The position numbers and the translations under genes are program-made. DNA of 64,000 bases, taken from assembly GCF_964340395.1 (NCBI RefSeq), contig NC_135565.1, positions 6,855,142 through 6,919,141 of the forward strand, in the 5' to 3' direction. The notes beneath the pieces were generated by a model that had not been told where the DNA came from, did not search any database, and was given only the letters and a program-made list of their open reading frames with translations. The stretch comes from Glandiceps talaboti. Taxonomy: Eukaryota > Hemichordata > Enteropneusta > Spengelidae. Of the stretch, positions 12,451-24,700 are shown one piece after another (within the stretch, counting starts at the first letter, position 1; the number at the start of each line of letters is the position of its first letter).

Positions 12451-12584
12451 TAGGGACACGTACGCGTTCGTATTGGTTGGTTATATTTTCTTTGGTTATG
12501 TGTGATATGATGGCGATGTTGGTTGATATTGCTAGGTGGCCCTTAAAATACGTTATCACTATTTTAACACAGCCCCAGTGAGAG

Positions 12585-12653
12585 AAAATGACAAGTCTGT
12601 CACCGAGTAGATCACTCTTGCGTGCACGGAATATAATCAACGCACCGAAAGTA
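12585..12653 (+). promoter_or_regulatory. FMO promoter module separated from gene A
   Basis: The sequence from GTCTGTCACCGAGTAG to GTGCACGGAATATAA matches the TATA-bearing promoter of FMO B and C. Here the TATA-like ATATAATC lies about 1 kb from the proximal first exon of A, because the element at 12654-13641 lies between them. Confidence 0.65.
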
Positions 12654-13641
12654 CTGCTGGGTATCGCGTAATGAAATGTTTGAAAAGAAATCAAGAAACT
12701 GACACCTTGATTGACCTTACTTAGTGAATTAGAATTTTCACTTGCCCGAGGGGCAAACCTACTTGCCCACAACATTTCATGTTATATTATATTTAATATG
12801 TCCATCGGTGTTGGTCGTCTTGTGACCTCTGTCCTTTGTTAACCAGTGTTCAGTTGCTTGGATTGGTTCAAACAGATGAAGACCAGGACAAATCAATGAA
12901 TGTTCGCGTCAGCATATCAAGTGTTTTTTGATCGAGACTACATCTCCAGTTAGAATTTATTTTGTTCATACATGATGTACCGGAGCAATTTTACTGATGA
13001 TGAATCTCAATGCCTTGTACTCACGATTTACAACGTAAAAGTCGAAAAAGTGTTGTTTATTTTGCGATGGTCTTAAGTTATGAATTCACACAGTACATAC
13101 ATAGACCCTCCAACAAGTGTGTACCCATTATTTTAAAACACACGAAAGTAGTTCTAACCATTCATCAATACTCCCTCCTTGTTACACATGTAATCATAGC
13201 ATTTACTTGCCCAGCTGTTCCAGAGGGATGTCTTGTTTTTAAAGAGTTGTGACAGCCCCTATTTGGTGAATGTACGTAAATGACGCCCACCACAAAGAGC
13301 AAGGGAGTAAGTTTTTTTTCAGCTCTAGAGAGCAATAGTACACTATAAAAGTGTTTCTCCCGTGACCCCTTCGGGTTTGCAAAATGAGAACTGAAATAAA
13401 AAAACTCATACCTTGATTGACTTTACCGCCTATATAAAGAAGAAGTTGAAATAATAGGACTTGAAATGCCTTCTGCAGGCCGATAATGTAGGACAAAGAG
13501 GACGTACTCTTGTTACTTTAACTACCACGCGCAATAATACTTTGTAGTACTTCGGCTGTAGTAGTTGAATAGCTGGCTCGGGGACAAAATCTGAGCTGGT
13601 AACTGACATTGATATCGCTGAAACGCGATACCAAGAAGCAG
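12654..13641. mobile_element. TIR element of about 988 bp with TA flanks, inserted in the FMO A promoter
   Basis: The left end CTGCTGGGTATCGCGT (12654-12669) and the right end ACGCGATACCAAGAAGCAG (13623-13641) are inverted repeats with a 10-bp perfect core (GGTATCGCGT) and a matching CTGCT terminus. TA flanks both sides (12652-12653 and 13642-13643), as for Tc1/mariner-type insertions. The sequence continuous in the other FMO copies between the TATA module and the GAGCAGTTCAAAG leader is interrupted exactly here. No transposase frame is visible, so it would be non-autonomous. Confidence 0.7.
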
Positions 13642-13690
13642 TAGACTAAGGTTAAAGGTTCAGAGCAGTTCAAAGTACGATATTTTAATC

Positions 13691-16600
13691 ATGGCTTCTG
13701 AGGTTGGTGATCACGCTCGTGTAGCTATCATTGGTGCTGGCGCTTCTGGTTTACCATCCATCAAAAGTTGTTTGGAGGATGGACTTGACCCTGTATGTTA
13801 TGAGAGATATGATAAACTTGGTAAGTACGTTATCAGGAACAATTACTAACAAATAAAGGAAATGTGACTGTGCACTCATACGCTTACGTTGGCGACTAAC
13901 GTTTCAATAAATATCCCATGTGATCAAGATAAGGTAAATTTATTGACACTTAAGAGGGCGTTAGCATGGTGCTGCAAATCGTGTTCTTCCATTTTGTGCA
14001 TTTGCACTTCTCAACGACCCATAGCATCTTTATTTGGCGTTATTGTATATATTTAATGCTGCGAACACGCATTTAGTGTTCCAGGATATTTTGTGATGAA
14101 TGCAAATGTTATGTGCCAAGCTGTCGTAATCGTGTGGCATATCCCAATGACCATGGGATTTATCTCACAGCCAGACAATCCATCGACCTCTAGACCGGTT
14201 TTGAGCTGTTTATAACATGATATATTCGTATACGTTAAAAGTCGGAGTTCAATACTTTTTTTCTGACAGTTAGGTGATTGATGTTTGGAAATATCATACC
14301 TATAGAACTAATCACACGGTTGGACTGCTTATCGCGGCGATTGCTGTTGCACTTTGAATCTAGGTCAGTATATAGTGTAAATATATATTTCTGCTGTGGG
14401 ACGATCTGAAAACAATAAACCGATGCAAAAGATGCAACCCATAATGCCTGGACGAATACAAAGTATTGTTATAAGACGTCATCGGTGCGGTGTTTTGCAA
14501 AAGACAGAGGCATGAAAAATATACACTCCCTCAAATCTTTGCACAAAAAAGTCTGACCTACCCCTCTAACATGCATAAAATAGTGACCACCAACAAAATC
14601 GAATGAGTTTACAAATGACACTAAGCTTTCCCGAAACTGCACCTTCACTGTAAAACATAGTACTGTCAGTCCCAAAAAACTGTCACATCTAGTATGTAGT
14701 TGTTTTTCTGTCATACCTGTTTAGTAGCACAGTCTAGAAGCAGTCACACTCAGGATCAATGCAAGTTGGTAGTAAATCAGAAAAATAGAAGGATGCTAAA
14801 TATGGGTTTATACCTATTACATGGACACCACGGGCAGTATTTATGAACAAATTTATACAAGCTTTCTACAAATGTAACATTCAGTGGAATAAAAATGTTC
14901 GCGATTTACCCAAAACGTTTCATGCCGAAGCCAGGCGACTAATAGGAACATAAAATATAAAAAAGACCAGTACAGTGTCAAACTACAATATAGATGGAGT
15001 GACCAGCGAAAGAACCCTGCAGCAGTTGGACTAATATTATCAACTGAGAATTTGAAACCACAACATCGTATTTTGATTGATCAAAATGTTAAAAAGTTTA
15101 AGAATATGAAGTCAACACTTGCACCTGCAGACGAACAAGAGAAAATAGCACGTGTCCTGATGAACTGCTATCTTCTCTTCTTCGTCTGCAATCTGCTAAA
15201 TGAAACTTCATAATTATTTTAGCAGCCCCTTGTCACCTACACTACAGTGGAGATATAAAATTATATGGTACAAAGATGTATTAAAATGACAGTGATAAAC
15301 AACTACAATAACAGTACAAACGAGGTTACTTTACCAAGAATATGGATTTCGCATGCATAGGGAGATGTCTCTTAATGAGCTCTAACGTATACGTGGAGGT
15401 AGTAAACCAGCAACCTTCCACGGAGCATGTTATATCATTGTGATTGCTACTGATTGGGAGAAGACACGTCCAAAAGTCTAAACGTTTTCGACAATAAGAC
15501 AATGTAGATGACCATTTAGAGGCATAAAATCAAACCATATACATAATTTAAAATCTTACAATGCTTCAATATGGTAATAAAATACCAGAATTGAGACAAT
15601 TATACTATGCAGTACATATTATCTGGGTATGAAGTGTATTTTGTTGTGGCAAAACTGAAAGATATTTTGAAGATGTGCACTTGGTAAATTACATTTCCTG
15701 AACAAAGAAATCACAGATAAAGAGCAAAACATTTAAATTCCCCCTTTCAGATAATCAGACGTTTCACGGTCATGTGACTTCTCATTTCTTTATTGCATGT
15801 TGGATATGCTGCAGCTTAGTTTAATTGTGTCTATCTCAACATGAACCTTGTGATCAATCTTACAGATCTTTATACAGCACTTGCAAACCGACAAAATCTC
15901 CTGTTATTTAGGAGCTCTTTGACAACCATGTTAGAATTTTGAGAGAGTAATTATAATAGCAAATTAGTTTCTATTTGTTTTAGGTGGTCTGTGGAGTTAT
16001 GATGACAAAGTACTTCCGGGTCAGGGGGCCGCCGCGTACCGCTCAGCCAGCACACTCAACAGCAAAGAAATTCTCACATTTTCTGATTTCCCACATCCAA
16101 AAGAATGCACGCCGTTTACGTCTCACAAAGTGGCAGCCCAGTATTTTGCCGACTATGCAAAACATTTTGATCTTGAGAAGTACATCAAATTTAACACAAA
16201 CGTAATAAATATTGAAAGAAATCTTGACGATGGCGATGGTCGATATTGGAAGGTGGTGCTGAGAAACCAAGATGATTCGGTGAGCGAGGAATACTTTGAT
16301 TACGTCATGGTATGTATTGGGATGTTTAATAAACCGTTTATACCTGATTATCCTGGATTAGATACATTCCAGGGAATCAAGATTCATGGAAACCAATATC
16401 GAGACGCCTCAAAATTTACAGACAAGAAAGTCGTTATTGTGGGTAAGTATATATTTTGTTTGTTTGTTTGTTTGTTTGCTTGTGTATATATGTGTGTGTT
16501 TGTTTGTTTGTTTGTTTATCTATTTGCTATGATGATGAAGAGTTGGATTTACTGCAGAATTGTCCTACGTACTTCACAGAGGAGAATATGCAAATTAACA

Positions 16601-18305
16601 CATAGTACACTGTAAAATTCATCTCTAGTTAAAGGATGTAGGGGACCCTTCAGTAAGTACTGGAGAGAATTGAGGGAAGATCACTTTTTTCCAAATCTGT
16701 TCTTAGGGAGGGCCATACTTTAGAATGAGGATTCGACGAGGGTCACATTTTGCTCTGAGTCATTGTTTTGAGAAACTTAGCATTAATTTGTGATTTTGGC
16801 ATCTCATTGCTGCCACCCTTTCTATGTACACCCCACTGCTTCTAAATCAGCCAGGGTCCATCAGGGTAACATTCAACGTGCAGTATCTAACCTTGAGTGG
16901 GACTTAGGGTCTTATGTGTAACATATTGAGGTATACATTGAAATGAATTTCCATGCCCAATTAACGTATTGTTTGAAATATATGAACAGGGAGAGGGTCT
17001 TGCATCAGAGACGGGAAATTGAGAGAGGATTCTTTTTTAACCACGAGGGAACCGGGAAAGGTAGTAAAATCAACCCGGAACTGATTTCCCTCACCTCCTT
17101 ATAATTACTGAAGTGTCCCTACTGATGAATCAGATGGAGATGTTTGTACTGATGATAATGATGACAATGGTGATAATTGTGATGGTGATGGTAGCATAAT
17201 GGCAATTTCGACCTCAAGTCTAAAAATATATTAAACTTCTCAAATTGAGCTACCTACATGTAGTTTTAACCCTGGTTCTTATCGGTTGAATAACGAGAGA
17301 ACTATAGTCATTGTCATATTGTGATCAGTTGAGTGTAAATTGTCAAAGGAAAGATTAATGAGAACATGTGGTCTTAGTATACGATAAGTTAGAATTTCGC
17401 TGACGATATTATTTTAATAAGTTAATTATTACCGATGACTTTATCTTTTATTTTATCCATTCATACAGAAGATTTATATGATATCATTGTTTAATGTTAA
17501 AAAGGGCCAGAAAGGATTTAGAAGTAGAAAAGAGGTCATTCTAGATTTAGAGGCGTAACATAAATCTATTGAGCTATTCCATGTGTGTTCCTGTGATCCG
17601 CTACGAGTGAAAGTTGATATCGCGTATAGCTAGCTGAATATTCCCTGCAATGTTTAGTAAGAAGTTCACAGACTGTGACTTTACCAGTTTTGGTGGTGGT
17701 GGTGGTGGTGGTGGTGGTGGTGGTGGTCGAAATGGGGGAGGTGATGATGATGGAGGTGGTGGTGGTGATGTTGATGATGATCATAAAGATCATAGCATAT
17801 CTTTACAGGAGGAAGTAATACTGCTGGTGATATAGCAGGTGACATTGCAAGAGTTGGTGATGAGGTAAATAATAAGTCGATCAATATATAATTTATGTAC
17901 AATGCGATGTATTGATGTTGATTGTTCAAGTCTTCGTATACTTTGCATAATAGGTTATCAATGTGAAAAACAACATTACACGTGAGTATTTCTTCTTAAT
18001 ACGCTGCTGTATAACCTACAAATGACAAGTTTAAAGTCGTTAACTAATCATTAATTTATTTATTGTATTAATGTTAATCAGTATTATTTTTACTAGGTCT
18101 ATCTGAGTATGAGACATGGTACATACTGCTTCCCACATATTCTTGCCAATGGATTGCCCTGGGACATGCAATTCTTTACAAGAAATAACTTTCAGAAATC
18201 AAAGTCGAAGTTTACGTCCATGGTTGATGGCATGTTCCGAACGAGAATGCCAGATTATAAGATGTTTGGATTACAGGTATGATGACAAAAACAAATAAAT
18301 TGACC

Positions 18306-18337
<32 letters not shown>

Positions 18338-21300
18338 AAACACCACCACCACCACCACCACCACCACCACCACCACTAACATCACAAGCAGCACAAGCAG
18401 CGTCACCATCAGCACACTACCACCACATCACACCACCACCGCCACCAAAATCACCGCAATTTTTATTTTTTTTATATTATGTGAAATTGAAATGACAAAT
18501 ACACCACCTACCATGCACATTTTATAGCCCCTTTTTCTCTCTACCTTCGCAATAGAACTCCAAAGGGATTTTTGAAACTCACTCTTACATGGTTAATGGT
18601 GGGATACAAGACCTGATAATCCAAGGACGAATGACACCAGTCGACAACATTCAGGAATTTAAAGGAAATGACGTCATACTGACGAATGGGAAGATTCTTA
18701 AAGATATCGATGCTGTTATTTTTGGAACAGGATACGATTATTCCATACCAATGGTAGACCAATCTTTAATCTACGGTAATATATATTATCTAACAGAAAA
18801 CCTTTTCTTTTAATTTCTAAATTTACCAAGTGAGTTCTTATTCCTAATGCTAATACCACTGGTATTCATCATTCTGCAATCAAGTCATTGTCAATCTTTT
18901 ACTTTATAAATCACAAATGTTGCACGTCTGCAATGGATTGGCTATTCTTTTTTTTTTATTTTTTATTCATAAAACAACTTTACTATGTTTTTTAAATTAA
19001 AAAAAAAATAATGGGAAAAAATATATACAAAATCCTTGTGTGTAACTCAATAAATTGTAAAACTTTAAAAATTGGCTAAAATATTTGTAATTGTAAGAAA
19101 ACTTTCATATACTTTTTTTTTTATATCTTTTTTTTTAAATTTATTGAGCTACAAACACGTATTTGATCAATGTTGTTTCTGATTGTTTTTTTTTTCAAGT
19201 TGGAAACCATAGCAGAATTGTCTAAGCAAATTGAAATAAAAAATAAATTCTTGTCTTCCTTATGGCCACTGTTTAACCTTTATTTAAAAAAAAATGCACG
19301 ATGATACCCTGATTTTTGAAAAATGTTTACTTAAAAGTTAAACAAAGGTAAAAGCCAAAATTACTTCCGAGGTGCTTATTATATTAACGTGTTGTGGTAT
19401 CCTGGAATATTTCAATATAAATTGGTAAACGGAGTCCTACACGTGATATATGTTGGTAGACCTGAGACAGCATTGGCAATACTTCACAAATGATTACAAA
19501 CATGCGACACACCACTCGACCAAGTTTCAAACCTTTTTGTACAGATAATTCCATCAGCTCTTTGAGGACCATATACTAGTAGTTCATTACATCCTCTACA
19601 GTCGCTTAATATTTTGTTTAATATGGTTTTCATTCCATTTTAAACTCATGGATTCACTGAATTGTATGATTCAACAAGGCTTGTGTATACATCACACGTT
19701 AAATCCAAAAAAATTGATGACAATACAACCATGTTTAACTTTGTGTGAAAATTGAAAACATTCAATGGTCATTTGTTTTCCTTTCACTCTGTCGCTTAGT
19801 GGAAGTGTCATTGAAAATAAGTGTAACATATTATGTATTACGTACAGGCAGAATGTTACAATGTAACACTCACAGAGACGGTTTATTTGGTGAAGACAAT
19901 TCAGACATTGTGTTTGTTGTCTGAGATAATACCATCTGTTTCTGGGCATATTGAATGTGTCGTGCCTGGTAACCATGACTGAAGCTTTATGAAACGTTGT
20001 CGCAGTGTAATATACACCCATGCAATTGCTACAGACTAATAGAAAGACACACACACTCTTGTCCAGTGCCATTTTCAAAAGGAGAGAAATAGACTGTTGG
20101 TTCATTCAGATAGATAATACGTACAACACATCTTTCATACAACTTTGATTTTAACGAATTATGTCTTTTGTTCTCACAGTTTTTCCAGTGACACTGGTCT
20201 AGCTTGTATCTTCACGTCACTTTGCGTAAGACCTTGTATTGTCAACATTTTGTGAATTGTTTTCCTAACAGTAAAAGTTGTTAAGCCTATATATATGTAG
20301 ATATATAACGAGAAAATATCTTTTTTTATCCCCAACAGATGAGTCCAAGAATGTCAAACTGTACAAGTACGTATTTCCGGTAGCATCACAACACCCTGAA
20401 AGAATTGCAATGGTCGGAATGGTTGAATTCTTCGGACCTGTATGGCAAATGACTGAAATACAAGCTAGATGGGTAACGAAAGTATTCACCGGGAAAGTAA
20501 AATTACCTGACAAGGAGTGCATGCTGCAAGATATTGAAAAGAACCCAAAGTATGTCGGTACAAGACCTCAATACGTGAGTATACATTTACACTAGATACA
20601 TATAGAATATTCCTGACTATTTCGATAAACAGTAGTCTATATGTGAACATGTCAGTTAAATATTTAACCCTGAAGATAAATGTCAAGGTCAACCATGTCA
20701 AAGGTCAAGTTCTATATTTAACTGAATGCAAACCTGAAGAGCTATTAATCAATATGTTGAATCAGTACAACGATTAACACGTTTTTGTTTCTTTGTTTCG
20801 GAGAAAATCATATCGTGTGAAATAAAAGGAAAGTGGTTCGTGTGTTGTTGAGGCATGTTGGCTCACATATCAAGTTTGTGCAAGATAGAGGTCAAAGCAA
20901 AGGTCAAGATAAGAAATATTATTATTTATTGCCTATTCACAAACTCGGTAGTAGCAATGCTGAAAAGTCATTTAATGTTTTGATAAAATGTTGTACCAGT
21001 ACACTGATGAGATCCCATTTCTTACGAAGGCTTAGATGTTATTATGTATCCATGAAATTAAACGTTTAGCTGTTAGTTTTAGGTTTACGATGAGATTAAG
21101 TGTACAGTTACCTTCAGTGAATAATCAAACTAACAATGTGAATCACATTTGGTGTTATTTCGTATACAGAATAACTACAAATTGCACTTTACCCTGAATA
21201 AAGGCATTATAGCAAGAACTCTAGTCAGTAGAAGAACTAAAGGAATTTGGTAATTATTAACTAACCCCCCCCCCCCCCCCCGCCCAAACATATTTGAAAA

Positions 21301-21812
21301 TAGGAATTGCACTTTCGGTGATAAAGAGACTCATATGGACGCCTTTGGTGTCCAAACTATGAAACCTGAAACAAGATAGTCACTTCTCAGACGACCAGAA
21401 TTTTTCTAGTGTTAAAATGAAATTGTGACAACCCTAAAATTGTGAAGATGGTTTTTGTAGACAATTTCTGAAATTCACCAGTCTGTATTGTTTGCTTGTT
21501 CGTGATGAAGTGAAAACTCTTGTAATAGTTAAAACAGTATTTGTATTTGAATCTTCATCTGATCTGTTAAAGGTGCTACCCCTGCCATACATGGATGATA
21601 TTGCAGAATTCATTGGTGCAAAACCAAACTTCTGGAAATTATTGTTCTCTGACCCAAAACTGGCATATTTATTTGAGTATGGTCCACTAGTTCCTTATTG
21701 GTATCGGTTGCAAGGACCCGATGCATGGTCTGGTGCAAAAGATGCAATCCTTAATGCCTGGGAGAATACAAAGTATTCTACAAGACGCTATCGTTCAAAG
21801 GAGGAAAGCTAA
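13691..21812 (+). CDS. Flavin-containing monooxygenase, copy A, seven exons
   Basis: Exons are 13691-13820, 15984-16442, 17809-17864, 18097-18276, 18556-18775, 20339-20574 and 21573-21812. Phases agree throughout and the protein is 506 aa. FMOs use FAD, NADPH and O2 to oxygenate soft nucleophiles, usually N or S. Visible motifs are the FAD-binding GAGASG (15-20), GGLW (44-47), the FMO fingerprint FxGxxxHxxxY (172-182) and FGTGYD (331-336). The NADPH motif reads GGSNTAGD (197-204) rather than GxGxSG. The residue aligned with the conserved active-site Asn (Asn61 in human FMO1/FMO3) is Leu68. The C terminus lacks the hydrophobic anchor typical of vertebrate FMOs. An alternative first exon lies at 11507. 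The promoter is disrupted by a transposon-like insertion. Confidence 0.93.
14422..14484 (+). pseudogene. FMO exon 7 relic inside intron 1 of copy A
   Basis: About 63 bp starting GATGCAAAAGATGCAA aligns closely with the FMO exon 7 segment encoding [21 protein letters not shown]. It carries several substitutions and no usable frame or splice site. It lies between exon 1 and exon 2, which is out of order. It must come from the 3' end of a deleted FMO copy. Confidence 0.85.
16458..16519. repeat. (TTTG)n microsatellite, FMO A intron 2
   Basis: TTTG units start about 15 bp after the exon 2 donor. They are shared with copy B (expanded) and absent from copy C. Confidence 0.95.
17691..17782. repeat. 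(GGT)n/(GAT)n repeat before FMO A exon 3
   Basis: A GGT run (about 17694-17728) and mixed GGT/GAT units occupy the end of intron 2, upstream of the exon 3 acceptor. Confidence 0.95.
18302..18450. repeat. (CCA)n/(CAA)n repeat, FMO A intron 4
   Basis: ACC and AAC triplets start about 25 bp after the exon 4 donor. The homologous tract in copy B is about twice as long. In copy C only short traces remain. Confidence 0.95.
18935..19277. mobile_element. Palindromic foldback element (MITE-like), FMO A intron 5
   Basis: The left arm (ATTCATAAAACAACTTTACTATG region) is matched in reverse near the right end (CCATAGCAGAATTGT... and TATGGCCACT). The centre contains TGTAATTGTAAGAAAACT. It belongs to the same family as the elements at 29530, 41436, 62246 and 62594. 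Confidence 0.65.
21265..21281. repeat. Poly-C tract, FMO A intron 6
   Basis: Seventeen C in a row. A shorter run is at the same place in copy B (about 31291-31300). Confidence 0.95.
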
Positions 21813-21813
21813 G

Positions 21814-21948
21814 ATGTATGTATGTATGTATGTATGTATGTATGTATGTATGTATGTATGTATGTATGTGTGCGTGTGCATGCATGCATGTATGCATGTA
21901 TGTATGTATGTATGTATGTATGTATGTATGTATGTATGTATGTATGTA
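21814..21948. repeat. (ATGT)n microsatellite directly after the FMO A stop codon
   Basis: The array starts two bases after TAA and would form the start of the 3' UTR. The same arrangement is found in copies B and C. Confidence 0.97.
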
Positions 21949-22354
21949 TCATTATATGATCAATTCTGGTTATTTAAAAAAAAATCTATACATGTTTATG
22001 GTTGCCTTGTGACCAAAGATGATAATTGGCATATTGTTCGTAGATTATATACTTTAAATACTAGTAAATAACTACATATGTATAGTGAAAATATTGCTGA
22101 TAATTATAAGGCGCTAAACTAAATATTTTCATACTCTCTCTTCCTTCTAGAAATCATGATATTGTGGACACATTTCTCAACAACAAGAAGGCCGAGCTGC
22201 TGATAGTTAGGACAGGTAGCTCTACGTATGAGATAAACAGATATATTGAACTTAGAGATTTTTGTGCAGTTTTCTAATTGACAAACCTGTAGTGAATTTT
22301 TAACACGCAAGTTCATTTTTAATCATGACCGAGATGAAAGATTGAGCCCTTAAC

Positions 22355-22360
22355 AATAAA
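22355..22360 (+). terminator. Candidate polyadenylation signal of FMO A
   Basis: AATAAA lies about 545 nt after the stop codon. It is conserved at the equivalent place in B (32324-32329) and C (44782-44787). Confidence 0.5.
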
Positions 22361-22379
22361 TTGAATAGAAACCAAGCAA

Positions 22380-22741
22380 GATTGTGTCACATACAAAGAA
22401 AACAGATCATGTCACACCGGGTTTGTTACTCAACAAAACTACTCCTGGTTACATCACTGACTTAACTAACAGTAAACCCTCAACTTGTTAACTTTGCTCA
22501 AATAACAAAAGTCTACTTCATGTACCCAATTGTAATACAAAGTCATACTATGAGCGTGCATACTCGCTAGCAGCGCTAGTCTTATGGAAAAGTATATCAC
22601 TTGAACATCGTTCTTCACCAACTGTCGGTACATTCAAGAAGAACATCAGAAGGGCTTTCTAACTTTTAGAATGATTTACTTTTTTGCCTGTTCAGCGCCA
22701 TAGAATATTGCATCGTATTGGATTTTGGCTTTATACAAATT

Positions 22742-22782
<41 letters not shown>

Positions 22783-22790
22783 AACATTGA
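22380..22790 (+). mobile_element. LINE 3' fragment (reverse transcriptase tail) with (TTGA)n end
   Basis: The translated homologous copy at 32353 reads SLCSNNKSLLHVPNC, then AYSRAMLVLWKGIS, then SPTVDTFKKGF. This matches the C-terminal RSLRSS...LWNxLPxxIRxSxxxxFKxxLK pattern of non-LTR retrotransposon polyproteins. It ends in a TTGA microsatellite (22741-22782). This copy is mutated and not functional. It is shared with copy B and absent at the equivalent site after copy C. Confidence 0.7.
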
Positions 22791-23221
22791 CTCTTCAAAA
22801 TCAACTAGTTAAGTATTATCACGTGGGCTCTTAACAATGAATTATTTAATATCTAGTTTACTGTACAATTTTTAATTCATATTCATGTGATAACACTTCT
22901 CTTTCACATTGTATTGAGTTAACCACTTCTACATCACATGTACGTTTGGTGTTTACTTTGTAGACTATCGATTCACATTTTTTTCATAAATTGCATTGTC
23001 TACAGATGTAATAAACTAGGTGAGTTCCCAAATACAGACAATAGTATCATATAATTCACCGATGATATAAAATAAATGTATGTAGACATTATATCTGCAA
23101 CTATCTTGACTACAGTGTATGACCGAAAACGTACATCCTGACCACATATAAACGATTGATATGATTGGACAACAACTCTGGAAATCGTGGTATCGTGTAC
23201 TAAGATAGACACAAACTAAAA

Positions 23222-23527
23222 CTATTGTTTTTTGGTGTGGTACACAAATGGGTAATAGTGTGCCTTTGATGTGTTAAGCTTCTCAACCTGTAATAAAGAT
23301 AGTACTAGTCTTAACATTGAATTCTTCAGAAATGTACTCTGCTGGATCACAGCATGTCCTGTCTTGATGACCAGACTGGTTTCTAACCCAAACCAGTATG
23401 GTAAAATTCCCTCAATCAGAACACATTCAAGTGTTCCTCCTACAGCGTTCATATAAACATGATTATTTTGTTGTATGCCCACGTGATTTAGTTTTAAAGG
23501 ACTGGCTGTGGAGTCCTGGTTGGACAT
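23222..23527 (-). other. Unrecognised minus-strand open frame, duplicated downstream of FMO B
   Basis: An open frame of 101 codons contains ECVLIEGILPYWFGLETSL. The homologous frame at 33276-33572 keeps most of it with several amino-acid replacements (for example Y to D, L to Q). I do not recognise a domain. It could be an old exon or transposon fragment, or chance. The changes do not look like purifying selection. Confidence 0.25.
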
Positions 23528-23782
23528 AGGACATCATCAGAAAATAGCTGTACTAACATTGACCTTCCTAATGTAGGGACTCATTGGTTCATTACATTTT
23601 CTGTGGTTATGAGTGATAGAAAGATGACAATATCCCCTATCACCTACCAAACGGTTTCCCCTTTAATATATTACAGCAAACGTTCAGGTAGGTCACTAAG
23701 TACCGCTCCAATACCCTACTAACTATGCACTTTAAAATTGAGAAGTTCAACTCAAATGTAATGAACATTGAGAGTGAAATAC

Positions 23783-23825
<43 letters not shown>

Positions 23826-23879
23826 ATCATTGTTAGGTGGTCCTTAACAGTATGTAATCATTATTTTAACACCGCTACA

Positions 23880-23998
23880 GATAGTTGAAATGACCGGTCC
23901 GTCAAAGAGTAGACCACTCAAGATTACGTGCACGGAATATAAAAACGTCATAATAAAGGTTAAAAGTTTAGAGCAGTTCAAAGAACGACGTTTTAATC
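23880..23998 (+). promoter_or_regulatory. TATA-box promoter of FMO B
   Basis: TATAAAAA at 23938-23945 lies 61 bp before the ATG. It is preceded by the conserved ACCGGTCCGTCAAAGAGTAG block and followed by GAGCAGTTCAAAGAACGACG. The layout is the same as in copy C. The start site is expected about 30 bp after the TATA box, giving a very short 5' UTR. Confidence 0.65.
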
Positions 23999-24669
23999 AT
24001 GGCGTCTGAAGTTGGTGATCACGCTCGTGTAGCTATTATTGGTGCTGGCGCTTCTGGTTTAACGTCTATCAAAGGTTGTTTGGAGGATGGACTTGACCCT
24101 GTATGTTATGAGAGATATGATAAACTTGGTAAGTACGTTATCAGGAACAATTATTAAATGCTCTGTAACATAGCTGTGATGCTGTTCATATCTGAAAATT
24201 TAATAATATTGCTGCCTGCAGACGATGCAGGACTAGGGCGTTAACGTTGTGCTGAAAATCACGTTCTTTCATTGTGTGCATTTACTGTATATATTCATGC
24301 GACGAACACGATCCTAACGCATTTGGTGTTCAAGGCCATTGCAAAGAATGCAAGTTGTATGTGGCAAGCTGTCATTATTCTCATATGGGTCCCGTTGACA
24401 AGAGACTGTATTTCTCAGCCATACAATGCATCGACTTATAAAACTGCTTGGGGCTGTTTACTTTTAATGACATACTTTCCATAGGTTTTTCTGACACGTA
24501 GGTGATAAAAAGGTCATACCTATAGATTTAAATCGGCGGCTGGGTTAAGTATGGCGTTCTTTGCAGCTAGGTTAGAATTGGGTGTAAATAGATATTTCTG
24601 CTATGAGACGTTCTGACAAACAATAAACCAGTACAAAAAATGCAATCCTTAATATCTGGGAGATGTAAC

Positions 24670-24700
<31 letters not shown>

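Larger units (their letters stand above)
21949..23879. other. FMO A 3' flank
   Basis: Apart from the polyadenylation signal and LINE tail, this is duplicated spacer sequence also found after copies B and C. A (TGA)n tract runs at about 23783-23825. Confidence 0.6.

Noticed and set aside
12371-12775. 134-codon minus-strand open frame
   Set aside because: It runs across a SINE tail, an FMO promoter relic and a transposon end. The [10 protein letters not shown] end is the AAAT repeat.
17566-17929. Poly-His, poly-Thr and poly-Gly frames
   Set aside because: They are triplet repeat readings in FMO intron 2 and over the short exon 3.
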